This document shows, piece by piece, positions 10,981 to 20,899 of a DNA stretch of 64,000 bases. Position 1 is the first letter of the stretch. Each line of letters opens with the position of its first letter. The position numbers and the translations under genes were made by a program. The notes under the pieces were generated by a model. That model ran no database searches, was not told where the DNA came from, and saw only the letters and a program-made list of their open reading frames with translations. This DNA is from Hevea brasiliensis (taxonomy: Eukaryota; Streptophyta; Magnoliopsida; Malpighiales; Euphorbiaceae): positions 82,883,309-82,947,308 of the forward strand of contig NC_079504.1 in NCBI RefSeq assembly GCF_030052815.1, read 5' to 3'.

Positions 10981-12818
10981 ATGAGCGGTGCCGAGGGTCA
11001 GAGAGCAATAAGCCCCCCTTCCATTCAGTTCTCGTGGTCGTCCGATGAGGTAGAGGTGGTCAGACCAAGCGCGCAGCCTGAACTTCCTATGGTCTCCGTT
11101 CCAGCTCGGGGACAACCAGCACCATCAAGGCATGTGCCTTCTTCGGGGAGGGAAAATCTTCCCATGGACGAGCTGCCATCAATCTTGCAAGAAATCGACC
11201 TACAGTCATTCAGCCAGGAGTACAACATCCGGCTTGATTCCTACGAATTGATTAAGTGTCACGGCGATCTTCGTGCCGATCACTTCTTCGAGGAGAACAA
11301 TATGATCGTGGTCTATGAAGAACAATTAAAGGCCAGTATGCGGTTCCCTTTGGACGACTTCTTCAAAGAAGTTTTGAAATATCACCAAGTGTGCATCGCT
11401 CAAGTTCACCCAAACTCGTGGCGGATCTTGGTAGCCTTCCGAGGCCTATGCCGAGCTAAAGGACTCCGACCCACGGCTAAGGTGTTCGCTGAACTGCACC
11501 GGCTAACTCATCAAAAGGACCCATTGTGGGCTTTTTACCGATCTACCTTCCTCCTTGAAGAATTGGAAGAAGTGCTTCTTCATCTTGAGGAGCAAAATTT
11601 CGAACGGTTTTGAGGGCTTCCCTCGGAGCTGGCTGCATCAGGGTCCCTTGCTTACGAAGCACATCGCCCTAAACAGGGAAGAGGGTGCAATGGTAATGGA
11701 GTTGAAGGAGCAGGCGTCCAGAGAAAAGTTCTCTTGTTTGGATGCAGTGACGGCCGAGCTACACCATTGGACTATGCAGCTGGTCACCAGTCAAGATCGT
11801 GGGCTTCAGCTCTCTGATCTCGGCATCGATATTTTTCATATCTCAGATCTTTGGACCTTAGCGATCTCACTGACCTCTTCTTTATGCAGGTATGGCAAGC
11901 GACGAAGCCTCTAAGGAGAGCCGGAAGCGGAAGAGAGAGATCTCCCGGAAGGTACGGGAGATGAAGCGTTCCGAGCTGCTTCAAACACCTGGTCATGAGC
12001 CCGAGGAAATACAGGAAGGCTCGTCTCAGCCTTCTGGGCCTCCGGTCATAGAAGTGGTCCGATCTCCTCCTCGCCGAGAAGAGCCGCCTCCACCTCCTCC
12101 AGTCGCTCCGAGTGCGGAAGGGGGTCCTTCCCAACCTCCTGTAAGGTCTCTTTCCCGCGGTGCCCAAGTGCTGATCCACTCGTTGGAGAAAAACCACACG
12201 GTTCGAGAGAGTAGTGGTTTCGCCAAGGTCTTGGCGTCCTCCATCTGTCTTCGAGAAGATCGGGATAGGCTGTCTCCGGATAACCTTGATGATATCTTGA
12301 CCAGATCTATGAGCCTGAACGTGGAGTGTTTGGTGAACCAGCACATGGTCCGGGAGAAGGCTCATCGCCTGGGTAAGGAAGTCGAGAGGATGAGTCATGA
12401 GATGTCTTCTCTCTGATCCCAACTTTCGTCCGCTCAGGACTACATATCTCAAATTGAGGGACGAATGAAGTTCTATGAGGACAAGCTGGCCGAGCAAGCT
12501 CATGTTCTGGCCGAGCTAGATCGTGTTCTCGAGGGAGTTCAGGCTCTCCGAGCTGATGAAGCTGCTCAACTCGCTCATCTTGCTGAGGAGCTCAAGGCGA
12601 AAAAAGAAGAAATGGTGACCGGAGTGGCCGGCGCTTATGTGAATGCTCATAGAGATCTCCTGGCTGAGCTCAAGAAGCGTTATCCTGAGGAGGACTTCTC
12701 CTGGATGGCCAACCTGGCTCCCGAGGACGAAGGTGAGGATAGCGAAGGGGAGGCTGAAGGTGAGAGAGAAAATGAACAATATGTAGTTCAGGCTGGGGGC
12801 GATCCCCCATCCGAATGA
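10981..12818 (+). pseudogene. LTR antisense gene, copy 1 (PF04195-like, coiled coil, acidic tail)
   Basis: A plus-strand gene lying wholly inside the 3' LTR of a minus-strand element. Exon 1 is 10981-11828 and exon 2 begins at 11890. The N-terminal part contains RADHFFEENN, 'FPLDDFFKEVLKYH' and AQVHPNSWRI, which fit the plant 'putative gypsy-type transposon' domain (Pfam PF04195). Next come a basic stretch (SRKRKREISRKVREMKR), a proline-rich linker, a long coiled coil, and an acidic tail starting PEEDFSWMANLAPEDE. Lesions against copy 2: a deletion of about 28 bases near 11520 that shifts the frame, the 5' splice site GT changed to AT at 11829-11830, and a TGA stop at 12414-12416 where copy 2 has CGA. 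Function is unknown; antisense extra ORFs are known in Tat-lineage elements. Confidence 0.8.
11829..11889 (+). other. 61-bp intron of LTR antisense gene (copy 1, donor broken)
   Basis: It ends 'ctttatgcag' and joins to GTATGGCAAGC. The start reads ATATTT where the other LTR copy has GTATTT. The same 61-bp length in both copies, and frame continuity across it in copy 2, support a real intron. Confidence 0.7.
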
Positions 12819-13375
12819 CTTGTATAAATTTTGAAATGAAATGAAATGAAAGTTCCCCTTTTGTTCAATGATTGATTGTGATCGGAAAATTTCTAAATTG
12901 CGTAAGCACTTGATTGTTTGAACATATTAGAATGACAACTGAAAGTGATTATTAATCTAAGTATAGGAGATCGGAAAACACAATATGCATGAGATCAGTT
13001 ACGAAATGGGACTTAATTAAAATTAGAAATTTGGCTTTAAACACTTAAGATCGGGATCATCTTTAAACCGAGTCGAAACCTTTATCATTCTCAAATTTTA
13101 AATTAGAGACCGGCAACAAGACTGGTGTTACGAAGGCCTTATGTTGGTTCAATTTTATTTGACAAGAAAGATCAGAAATACAATTAAATGATCGGGGGAC
13201 TCGAGAATTGGTTTGAGGGATCGGTGAGGCTTTAAATGACATGGAGACTTGGTATTAATTAAATTCTTTTTTGTGGGGAGATCGGAAGTGTGGTCGGTTG
13301 GTAAAGGGGACTGTGTTGGGGATCGGCTTCAAAGTTTATTAATTTTGGGGGATCGACCAAAATATGGTGTCGACA

Positions 13376-13389
13376 GCTGCCCCTCTTTA
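13376..13389 (-). other. Polypurine tract of the Ogre-like element
   Basis: On the minus strand TAAAGAGGGGCAGC lies directly before the 3' LTR start TGTCGACACC. This is where plus-strand DNA synthesis would be primed. Confidence 0.85.
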
Positions 13390-13542
13390 CATAATTTCTA
13401 TTAAAGGGAAAAATTTTCCCGTGTAGGAATTATGTAAAGATTCAGACCCATATTTTGGACGATTTAAAATTTGAAATTTGAAATTAATGTCCGGAGGCTA
13501 AAATCCACTTGGGTCGAAACCTTGAGGTTGGTCACAGGAAAT

Positions 13543-14538
13543 TAAAATCAACTTAGATCAAGGAATCAGAGGTTGATAACAGGAAATTTAAATGCATGAA
13601 ATTAAAATCAACTTAGATCAAGGAACCAGAGGTTGATAACAGGAAATTTAAATGTAGGAAAAATTAAAATAAACTTAGATCAAGGAACCAGAGGTTGATA
13701 ACAGGAAATTTAAATGCAGGAAAAATTAAAATCAACTTAGATCAAGGAACCAGAGGTTGATAACAGGAAATTTAAATGCATGAAATTAAAATCAACTTAG
13801 ATCAAGGAACCAGAGGTTGATAACAGGAAATTTAAATGCATAAAAAATTAAAATCAACTTAGATCAAGGAACCAGAGGTTGATAATAGGAAATTTAAATG
13901 CAGGAAAAATTAAAATCAACTTAGATCAAGGAACCAGAGGTTGATAACAGGAAATTTAAATGCAGGAAAAATTAAAATCAACTTAGATCAAGGAACCAGA
14001 GGTTGATAACAGGAAATTTAAATGCAGGAAAAATTAAAATCAACTTAGATCAAGGAACCAGAGGTTGATAACAAGAAATTTAAATGCATGAAATTAAAAT
14101 CAACTTAGATCAAGGAACCAGAGGTTGATAACAGGAAATTTAAATGCAGGAAAAATTAAAATCAACTTAGATCAAGGAACCAGAGGTTGATAACAGGAAA
14201 TTTAAATGCAGGAAAAATTAAAATCAACTTAGATCAAGGAACCAGAGGTTGATAACAGGAAATTTAAATGCAAGAAAAATTAAAATCAACTTAGATCAAG
14301 GAACCAGAGGTTGATAACATGAATTTTAAATGCAGGAAAAATTAAAATCAACTTAGATCAAGGAACCAGAGGTTGATAACAGGAAATTTAAATGCATGAA
14401 AAATTAAAATCAACTTAGATCAAGGAACCAGAGGTTGATAACAGGAAATTTAAATGTATGAAATTAAAATCAACTTAGATTAAGGAACCAGAGGTTGATA
14501 ACAGGAAATTTAAATGCAGGAAAAATTAAAATCAACTT
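13543..14538. repeat. ~60-bp tandem array, 16 units
   Basis: Sixteen near-identical units built around 'aaggaaccagaggttgataa', 'caggaaatttaaatgcagg' and 'attaaaatcaacttagatca'. Units differ mainly in a 3-4-base spacer (gcatga, gcaggaaa). A degenerate unit precedes it (13500-13543). Such arrays are common in Tat-lineage 3' regions. Confidence 0.95.
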
Positions 14539-14659
14539 ACAAAGCAAGCCTAATCTCGACACAAGATGTTCTTCCCCGATGAAGTGTACTTAACAGGGTC
14601 CCGAAAGCCGATGATTAATGGAGGACAAGTTATAAGACTTGGCCTACGACCTCATTTCT

Positions 14660-14762
14660 TCGGATGCCCCTTGACTTTCTTCTTATTTTATAAAAGCGCC
14701 TTATGGTTTTCACTTTCCCTTCGTCCATTTGACTAGAAGCGCCCTTCCAGGTTTTCACCTCT

Positions 14763-14797
<35 letters not shown>

Positions 14798-15350
14798 GCC
14801 ATTTCCTGCAAATCTCATAGTAAAGTACGTGAGGTTATCAATTTCAAATCCAAATCTTATAGCAAAATTTTAAATGATTAATAGCGCATCAGGTAAAAAG
14901 ATTAAAGAAGGGCAATGTTAAAGAAGGAAAGATAAAAGCAAAGATATAGGAAAATATGACTTTATTATGGTTTTAGGAAACAAAGGTACAGTGTCAAAGG
15001 AGAAGGGTACAAGGACAGATCTCACATATTCCTTGTAGTTAGCTTTGAAGTCTTTTAACCGCTATTATTTCAAGTACTCTGAAGTCTCGTGCCACGACGG
15101 TTTATTTCCATCCTCGGTTTCATTGCCTTGTTCCTTATTTCTCCTTTTGGTTCTTGGGATGCCCTTTCGGGTTTTCACCCCTAGATTTTTTTTTTTCAGC
15201 TCGCTTTTTCAGGATGCCCTTTCGGGTTTTCGTCCTTCACTCATTTTACAGAAAGCGCCCTTCGAGGGTTTTCGCCTTCTTTCACACATTTTGCTAGGAG
15301 CGCCCTTTCGGGTTTTCACCCCTACTCTTTTTTTTTTTTTTTTTTTTCAG
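14660..15350 (-). repeat. Dispersed hairpin modules with CCCGAAAGGG and poly(T)
   Basis: About seven copies of a module read on the minus strand as GGGTGAAAACCCGAAAGGGC. They lie near 14661 and 14694 (degenerate), 14736, 15157, 15212, 15252 and 15298. Several are followed on the plus strand by poly(T) of 8-30 bases. In sense RNA, CCC-GAAA-GGG would be a short stem with a GNRA-type loop. Confidence 0.75.
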
Positions 15351-16393
15351 GCATAGTATCTCTTGACGGTGTCAGCATTCACAGGTCTTGGAAATTCTTC
15401 ACTGTCCATGTGGGTCAAGATCAAGGCCCCACCAGAAAATGCCTTTTTAACCACATAGGGACCCTCGTAGGTTGGTGACCATTTGCCCCGGGGATCGTTT
15501 TGTGTTGGTAACACTTTCTTCAGAACTAAGTCCCCAGGTTGAAATTTGCGTATGCGAACACCTTTGTTAAATGCCCTGGCCATTCTTCTTTGGTACAGCT
15601 GTCCGTGACATGCCGCTGTTAGCCTCTTCTTATCTAGCAAATTTAATTGGTCCAACCTTGACTGAATCCATTCTGACTCATCAATCCCCGATTCTTTTAG
15701 AATTCTTAGAGAAGGAATTTCTACCTCAATAGGTAATACAGCCTCCATCCCATAAACCAACGAATAAGGAGTTGCACCAGTTGAGGTCCTTACAAAAGTC
15801 CGGTATGCATGAAGAGCATAGGGAAGCATATCATGCCAATCCCTATATGTGACCGTCATTTTTCGAATTATTCTCTTAAGATTTTTGTTTGCGGCTTCCA
15901 CTGCTCCATTCATCTAGGGACGGTATGGGGAGGAATTGAGATGTCAAATCTTGTATTGATCACATAACTTCTGGATCTTTGGGCCATTCAAGTTCTTGGC
16001 GTTGTCAGTGATAATTTCATTGGGGAGACCGTGCCGGCAGATAATATTATTTCTGAAGAATTTGAGAAATGTGTTCTGCATAATGTGAGCATATGATGTC
16101 GCTTCGACCCATTTAGAGAAATAATCGATAGCCACCAGGATAAATCTATGCCCATTGGATGCCTTAGGGTTGATGGGACCAATCACATCGATGCCCCACA
16201 TTGCAAAAGGCCATGGTGACACGAGATTGAACAGTTGGTGAGGCGGAACATTTATTGGATCCGCGTAGATTTGGCACTTATGGCACTATCGGAAATACTC
16301 GATGCAGTCCTTTTCCATGGTGGTCCAAAAATATCCCCGTCTCATGATTTGCTTAGCCATCATATGCCCATTAGCATGGGTTGCACAATTCCC
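15347..16393 (-). pseudogene. Ogre-like integrase
   Basis: Inserts the cDNA into the host chromosome. Reading down the minus strand, an HHCC-type zinc segment lies at about 16380-16245 (HANGHMMAK ... CHKCQIYAD). The catalytic core starts near 16222 (AMWGIDVIGPI with the first Asp, EIITDNAKN with the second, MNGAVEAANKN with the Glu at about 15905). A C-terminal part with 'FQPGDLVLKKVLPT' and 'KWSPTYEGPYVVKKAF' follows, ending in VKRYYA at 15347. Breaks: a TAG just before CHKC, and TGA and TAG between 15945 and 15911. The three core acidic residues are still visible. It follows the RNase H region directly, the standard Ty3/gypsy order. Confidence 0.9.
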
Positions 16394-17719
16394 TTAATGA
16401 GTCTCGAAAAGGATTTTCTTCACCTCTTTTGCATCCACACATCTCAACAATTCGCCGTTGGAGCTCCTTTTGTATAGGATTTCTCCACTGGGGAAGTATC
16501 CCAATGCTAATCTTCGAATCATCCTCCTTTCATTTTTGCTCGCCCCAGAGGGGAATTCTCTTGTTTTGATGTAGAGCAAGATGTCATGGTACCAAGGTTT
16601 ACCATCAGGTTCTTCTTCGATCATAAAGCAATAAGCCGGCTCACTTCTTGCTTTAATCTTTAGCACCTGGGTCGTTTGTCCTTCTTCCATCTGAGTCATA
16701 ACAGCTAGGGTGGCTAAGGCGTCTGCAAATTGATTTTTGTCTCGACTAAGGTGAGTGAAAGAGATTTCCTCGAATTTCTTAGTCAGTTCCAGTAAGTACT
16801 TCTGATATGGGATTAGTTTCGGATCCTTAGTTTGCGATTCTCCTTTGACTTGATAAATAATCAGGGCCGAGTCTCCATACACCTCCAACTTTCTGACTTT
16901 CATTTCGATAGCCGCTTGTAAACCCATTACACAAGCTTCATATTCTGCGATGTTTTTGGTGCAGTCAAATCTCAACTTGATAGCTATCGGAAAGTGTTTC
17001 CCATCCGGGGATACCAATACAGCTCCGATTCCATTACCAGACAAATTGATAGCTCCATCGAAATACATTTCGCAAACATCGGCTGGCTCCTCTTCTCCGT
17101 AGTCTACTTCATTAATATGCTCATCGGGCAACTCAAAATCCAGAGCTTCATAATCCTGGATGGGGTTCTTTGCTAAGAGATCGGCGATCACGCTACCCTT
17201 TACCGCTTTCTGGGTCATATAAACAATGTCATACTGGGAGAGTATGACCTGCCACTTGACTATCCTTCCCGGGACGAATGGGCTTTCGAATACATACTTG
17301 ATATGATCCATTCTGGAAATGAGCCATGTTTTGTGATTCAACATGTAGTGCTTGAGGCGATTCACTATCCAAGCTAGTGCGCAGTAAGTTTTCTCTAGGA
17401 AAGAATACCTTGACTCACAATCATTGAACTTTTTGCTCAGGTAATAAATTGCTCTTTCCTTCCGGCCGGTATCATCATGTTGCCCCAAAACACATCCCAT
17501 TGAGTTTTGTTGGACTGCCATATACAGAATCAGAGGCCTTCCAGCCACTGGTGGAACCAATACTGGTGGGTTTGACAGGTAATGCTTGATTTTCTCGAAA
17601 GCCTCTTGACAAACTGAATCCCATTGAGTGGTGTTATTCTTTCGGAGTAGTCTAAAGATAGGCTCAGCCTTAGCAGTGAGATTGGAGATAAACCTTGATA
17701 TGTAGTTCAATTTCTCCAA
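16394..17719 (-). pseudogene. Ogre-like RT thumb, RNase H and second (archaeal-type) RNase H
   Basis: A 441-codon open segment that is part of pol. It starts in the RT connection (MEKLNYISRFISNLTAKAEP), followed by a first retroelement RNase H ('QQNSMGCVLGQHDD', 'CALAWIVNRLKHYM'). About 200 residues later is a second RNase H with MYFDGAINLSGNGIGAVLV, AEYEACVMGLQAA, VYGDSALIIYQ and NQFADALATLA, giving the D-E-D-D active-site set. A second RNase H after the first is an established trait of Tat-lineage elements. The segment is uninterrupted; breaks lie upstream (RT palm) and downstream (integrase zinc segment). Confidence 0.92.
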
Positions 17720-18725
17720 GAAAGCTGCACTTCTCTTTCTCGCTTTCGGGATGGCATCTCTTGAATGGCTCGGACTTTGTCCTGATCAACTTCTATTCCC
17801 TTCTCGCTCACTATGAATCCCAATAATTTCCCGGATCTAGCTCAATATGCACTTGGCGGTGGTCTGGTGATATTTCCTGAGTCTCTCGAATACTTTCCTT
17901 ATCACCTGCACATGGCTCTCCTCTCCCCGGGATTTGATAATCATATCATCCACCTACACCTCCACTTCTTTATGCATCATATCATGGAATAATGTGACCA
18001 TGGCGCATTGGTAGGTGGCTCCAGCATTTTTTAATCCGAAAGGCATGACCCGATAGCAAAATACCCCCCATTGAGTGATAAAGGCAGTTTTCTCCTTGTC
18101 TCCCTCATCCATTGGGATTTGATTGTACCCTGATGCCCCATCGATACACGAACACCGGCCCAATCCTGCTGCGTTGTCTACTAACACATCAATGTGAGGG
18201 AGAGGGAAATCATCTTTCAAGCTTGCTTTATTAAGATCCCTGTAGTCAACACATACCCTAACTCTCCCATCTTTCTTCATTACTGGGACAACGTTAGCTA
18301 TCCATTGGGGATATTTGACTACTTCCAGGAATCCAGCATCATACTGTTTCTTGACCTCATCCCTAACTTTGAGCAGTGTGTCAGGATTCATTCTTCTTAG
18401 CTTCTCGCATCGACCGCCCCAAATTAGGGGAATTTTATGCGTCACTATCTGGGGGTCCAAACCAACCATATCATCATAGCTCCATGAAAATACGTCTAGA
18501 AATTCCCTGAGCAAACTGATCATATCTTCCAATTCTTCACTTTCTACTACCTTAAGTTCCCTTTTCACTTCTTCCGTGCCTAAGTTTATGGTACGCGTTT
18601 TGTCTCCACAAGGCACTAGGGAAGGTTCATCCCTTTCATCCCTTTCTTCTGTGAGCTCCACCTCAGAATCACTTGAAGTAATGGCAGTTATGGGGATTTC
18701 AAAATTAACCAGAGGAATTTCTGAG
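17720..18725 (-). pseudogene. Ogre-like reverse transcriptase (active-site stop)
   Basis: Copies the element RNA into DNA. The segment 18661-17954 carries 'NVVPVMKKDGRVRVCVDYRD', 'LNKASLKDDFPLPHIDVLVD', 'CSCIDGASGYNQIPM' and RVMPFGLKNAGATYQ, the usual order of Ty3/gypsy RT blocks. The YVDD box is at about 17958-17944, but the tyrosine codon is now TAG, reading stop-VDDMI. Further breaks lie between 17940 and 17720. Upstream, acidic residues (ELTEERDERDEP) connect to the AT-rich intron candidate at 18726-18885. Confidence 0.92.
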
Positions 18726-18885
18726 TCTATTGAATTATTAGGTGTTAATTGATGAATGGTCCTGAATGAACGAAAATAGAATATATTATAAGGATGGAAT
18801 TCAAATGGAGAGCAAAAAAAAGAATTGGAAATAAATGCGCTATTAATTCATTAAAAATTTATGACATAAGAAAAGGGTCCATTTA
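18726..18885 (-). other. Candidate Ogre intron between protease and RT regions
   Basis: About 160 AT-rich bases with no matching reading frame, in contrast to coding sequence on both sides. On the minus strand it has GTAA-type donors near 18890 and a TTCAATAG acceptor near 18730. Ogre elements are known to carry a spliced intron separating gag-pro from RT-RNase H-IN, and this is that position. The exact splice sites are inference. Confidence 0.5.
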
Positions 18886-19410
18886 CAATGTTACACTTGC
18901 CACCATGGACAAAATGATCAAGTGTAGATAACCAAAGGTACTTGACTCGAAATTAAGTATAGGGATGTCCTCTGTTGTCCAATTGTCCAACTCTTGCCCC
19001 TCAGCTATTGGCGAGACCAGAGCCTCATACAAGGAATCTAGGTGGATGACGTCGATAGATGGTTCATCAGGTGATTCTTCAACCTCTGTCGGATTTTCGA
19101 TGACCAGTTTAGTGAAGACCTCTATGATCCTCAGGACTACTTTCATTCTCCCGACTTTCTGGTCAAATCTCTGATCCCGAAGTCTGTTCCTCATCCAGAA
19201 TCGCCCATCCATGAGGGCGTCCTCCCCATAACCCAAACCGCAACGGCCCACCTTCTGGATAGCCGGTATAGGTTTAACAATTCCTTGTAACGTGGCGCCT
19301 AGGCCTTTGCCTTCTTCATACCCATTCCTTGACATTATCTTGGCTACCATAGCCATAGCCCCTTCATTTCTGGTTTCTTGTAGTTCAAGGGCCTGGAAGG
19401 AGCTTTCCAA
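18883..19410 (-). pseudogene. G-patch-like segment of the Ogre-like polyprotein
   Basis: The segment contains 'VAKIMSRNGYEEGKGLGATL' then QGIVKPIP and VGRCGLGYGE. The glycine-rich spacing and aromatic residue fit a G-patch, an RNA-binding or helicase-partner motif also found near retroviral proteases. It overlaps the end of the protease frame by 67 bases, implying a frameshift in this copy. The C-terminal half is acidic (VEESPDEPSIDVIHLDSL). A role in RNA binding is inference. Confidence 0.65.
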
Positions 19411-20870
19411 TGACTCTCACCGCCTACATAAGGAAGTGATTGTGGCTTGGTGACCAAAATGGCTTCTTCCCCTCTCACAGTGATGATTTTGCCGTCCATG
19501 ATGTACTTTATCTTCTGATGCAAGGTTGAAGGAACGGCATTCACTGAATGGATCCATGGCCTCCCCAGCAACATAGTGTAGGCCGGTTCAATGTTCATCA
19601 CCTGGAATGTGACGTTGAAGGTGCATGCGCCAATTTGGAGTGGCAAGTTGATGTCTCCCAACACTTCTATTCTTGTAACGTCAAAGGCTCTTACCACTAT
19701 AGCACTTTGACGTATATCTGATTGGTCAACTGGCAGCCTAGCCAAGGTAGCACTAGGCAGTACATTGAGGGTTGATCCATTATCAATAAGGACTTTGGCC
19801 ACTATACAACCTTTACATTTCACTGTCACATGGAGGGCTTTAGTGTGTGCCAAGCCTGCAGGATCTGTCTCTTCTTCAGAAAAAGTGATAAAACTGGATG
19901 CCTGGATTTGTCCCACTATCTTCTCGAACTGCCCCAGTGTGATGTCGGGGTTCACAAAGGCCTGATCCAGGATTTTCTGCAAGGCATGACGGTGCACCTC
20001 AGAGCTCAAAATCAGCAATAACAGTGATATTCGGGCAGGTGTCTTTCTCAATTGTTCCACCACATCATACTCACTCTGCTTCATTATTTGGAGCAACAGC
20101 TCCTCCTCTTCTTTAGGCCTGGCGGGTTCTACTTCCCCCGTTATTTCAATCTCCTCTTCTGTGTTTTTCTGTAATTCTCCCATTTTTACTTTCCCCTTCT
20201 TCTTTTCTTTCTCTTCGTTCCCGTAACATCTCCCACTTCGAGTTATAAACTCGATTTCTTGCTCAGGTGGGGAGGATTTTGTGGCAGCGACAGGCTGAGG
20301 ATTAGGTTGGGGAGTAGTATTGCTGGTAGGTCCAGCGTAAGTTATTCTGAAGTGCTCATGGGGAGTGAAACACGATTTTGGAGGTGCCAGAGGTGAAGTA
20401 AGATTAGGAGCCGACGTACTGCTCGATGCTCCTTGGGTGAAAACTTGGAAATTGTAGTTCCAAGGGACAGCATGAGTATTTGTGATTGGGAGCTGAGGCA
20501 GGGTTCGGATAATCATTACTGGTGGTGAGGGCATTGGGGCATTGGGGATAGAAAAGGTTAATCTAGGATTGGGGGTAGAGGTATTCTGGCCAAACCTGGC
20601 AGTATTTACTTCGTCCTCCACTTTCGATCTCCTTTGGCATCTTAAAATTTTAAGGGACAGCAAGTTCTGGACCTCTTGCCGGAATCCCTCACAGTCTTGC
20701 AGCTCATGATCAGCTGCCCCTCCATGGTAAGGACATCCCGTACCTTTTCCTGATTCCGATACCTGAGGGCAAAGGTAACCTTCCCTCATCGCCATGGCAA
20801 AAATTTCCTCAAAGTGAGGAATTAGCTCTTCTACCTCTGGTGCCAACCTCTCTCCATCCGGTTCTATCAT
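19344..20870 (-). pseudogene. Ogre-like gag C-terminus and aspartic protease
   Basis: A 508-codon open segment. Near its start is a knuckle-like 'CPYHGGAADHELQDC', then a proline-rich linker (about residues 85-200). A retropepsin domain follows, with KVLIDNGSTLNVLP (catalytic Asp in D-N-G-S), 'ATLARLPVDQSDIRQSAIVV' and 'YTMLLGRPWIHSVNAVPSTL'. The D-N-G-S form, rather than DTG or DSG, is frequent in plant Tat/Athila proteases and need not be a defect. The protease would cut the polyprotein. A one-base frame change separates it from gag upstream (about 20875). Confidence 0.9.
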
Positions 20871-20899
20871 ATTACTCCATTGCCCGCATTATGATTGGG

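Larger units (their letters stand above)
7372..13375 (-). repeat. Ogre-like 3' LTR (6.0 kb)
   Basis: Nearly collinear with 25613-36680 once Copia-1 is removed. It contains the GGATAAGAACTCT minisatellite (7787-8215), a minus-strand TATA candidate (about 9196-9208), a divergent plus-strand TATA box (10818-10826), and a plus-strand antisense gene (10981-12818). Apart from that gene I see no coding sequence in it; open frames around 9562-10387 lack start context or similarity. It is about 0.2 kb shorter than the other LTR, mainly because it has three fewer minisatellite units and a deletion of about 28 bases in the antisense gene. Confidence 0.95.
13376..15346 (-). other. Ogre-like 3' untranslated region
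   Basis: About 2 kb between the integrase stop and the 3' LTR without coding sequence. It holds two repeat systems: a 60-bp tandem array (13543-14538), and a set of GAAA-capped hairpin modules alternating with poly(T) runs (about 14660-15350, including 30 T at 14765-14794). Confidence 0.85.

Noticed and set aside
11784..12503. Long minus-strand open frame of 239 codons (and the matching one at 30272-30817)
   Set aside because: It is the reverse frame of the LTR antisense gene; its composition is that of a shadow and no family motif is visible.
13543..14538. CRISPR-like regular direct repeats
   Set aside because: The units are contiguous with no unique spacers, and the context is a plant retrotransposon 3' region.
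15045..15356. 103-codon plus-strand frame rich in Phe
   Set aside because: It is the complement of poly(A) and hairpin repeats of the Ogre 3' region.
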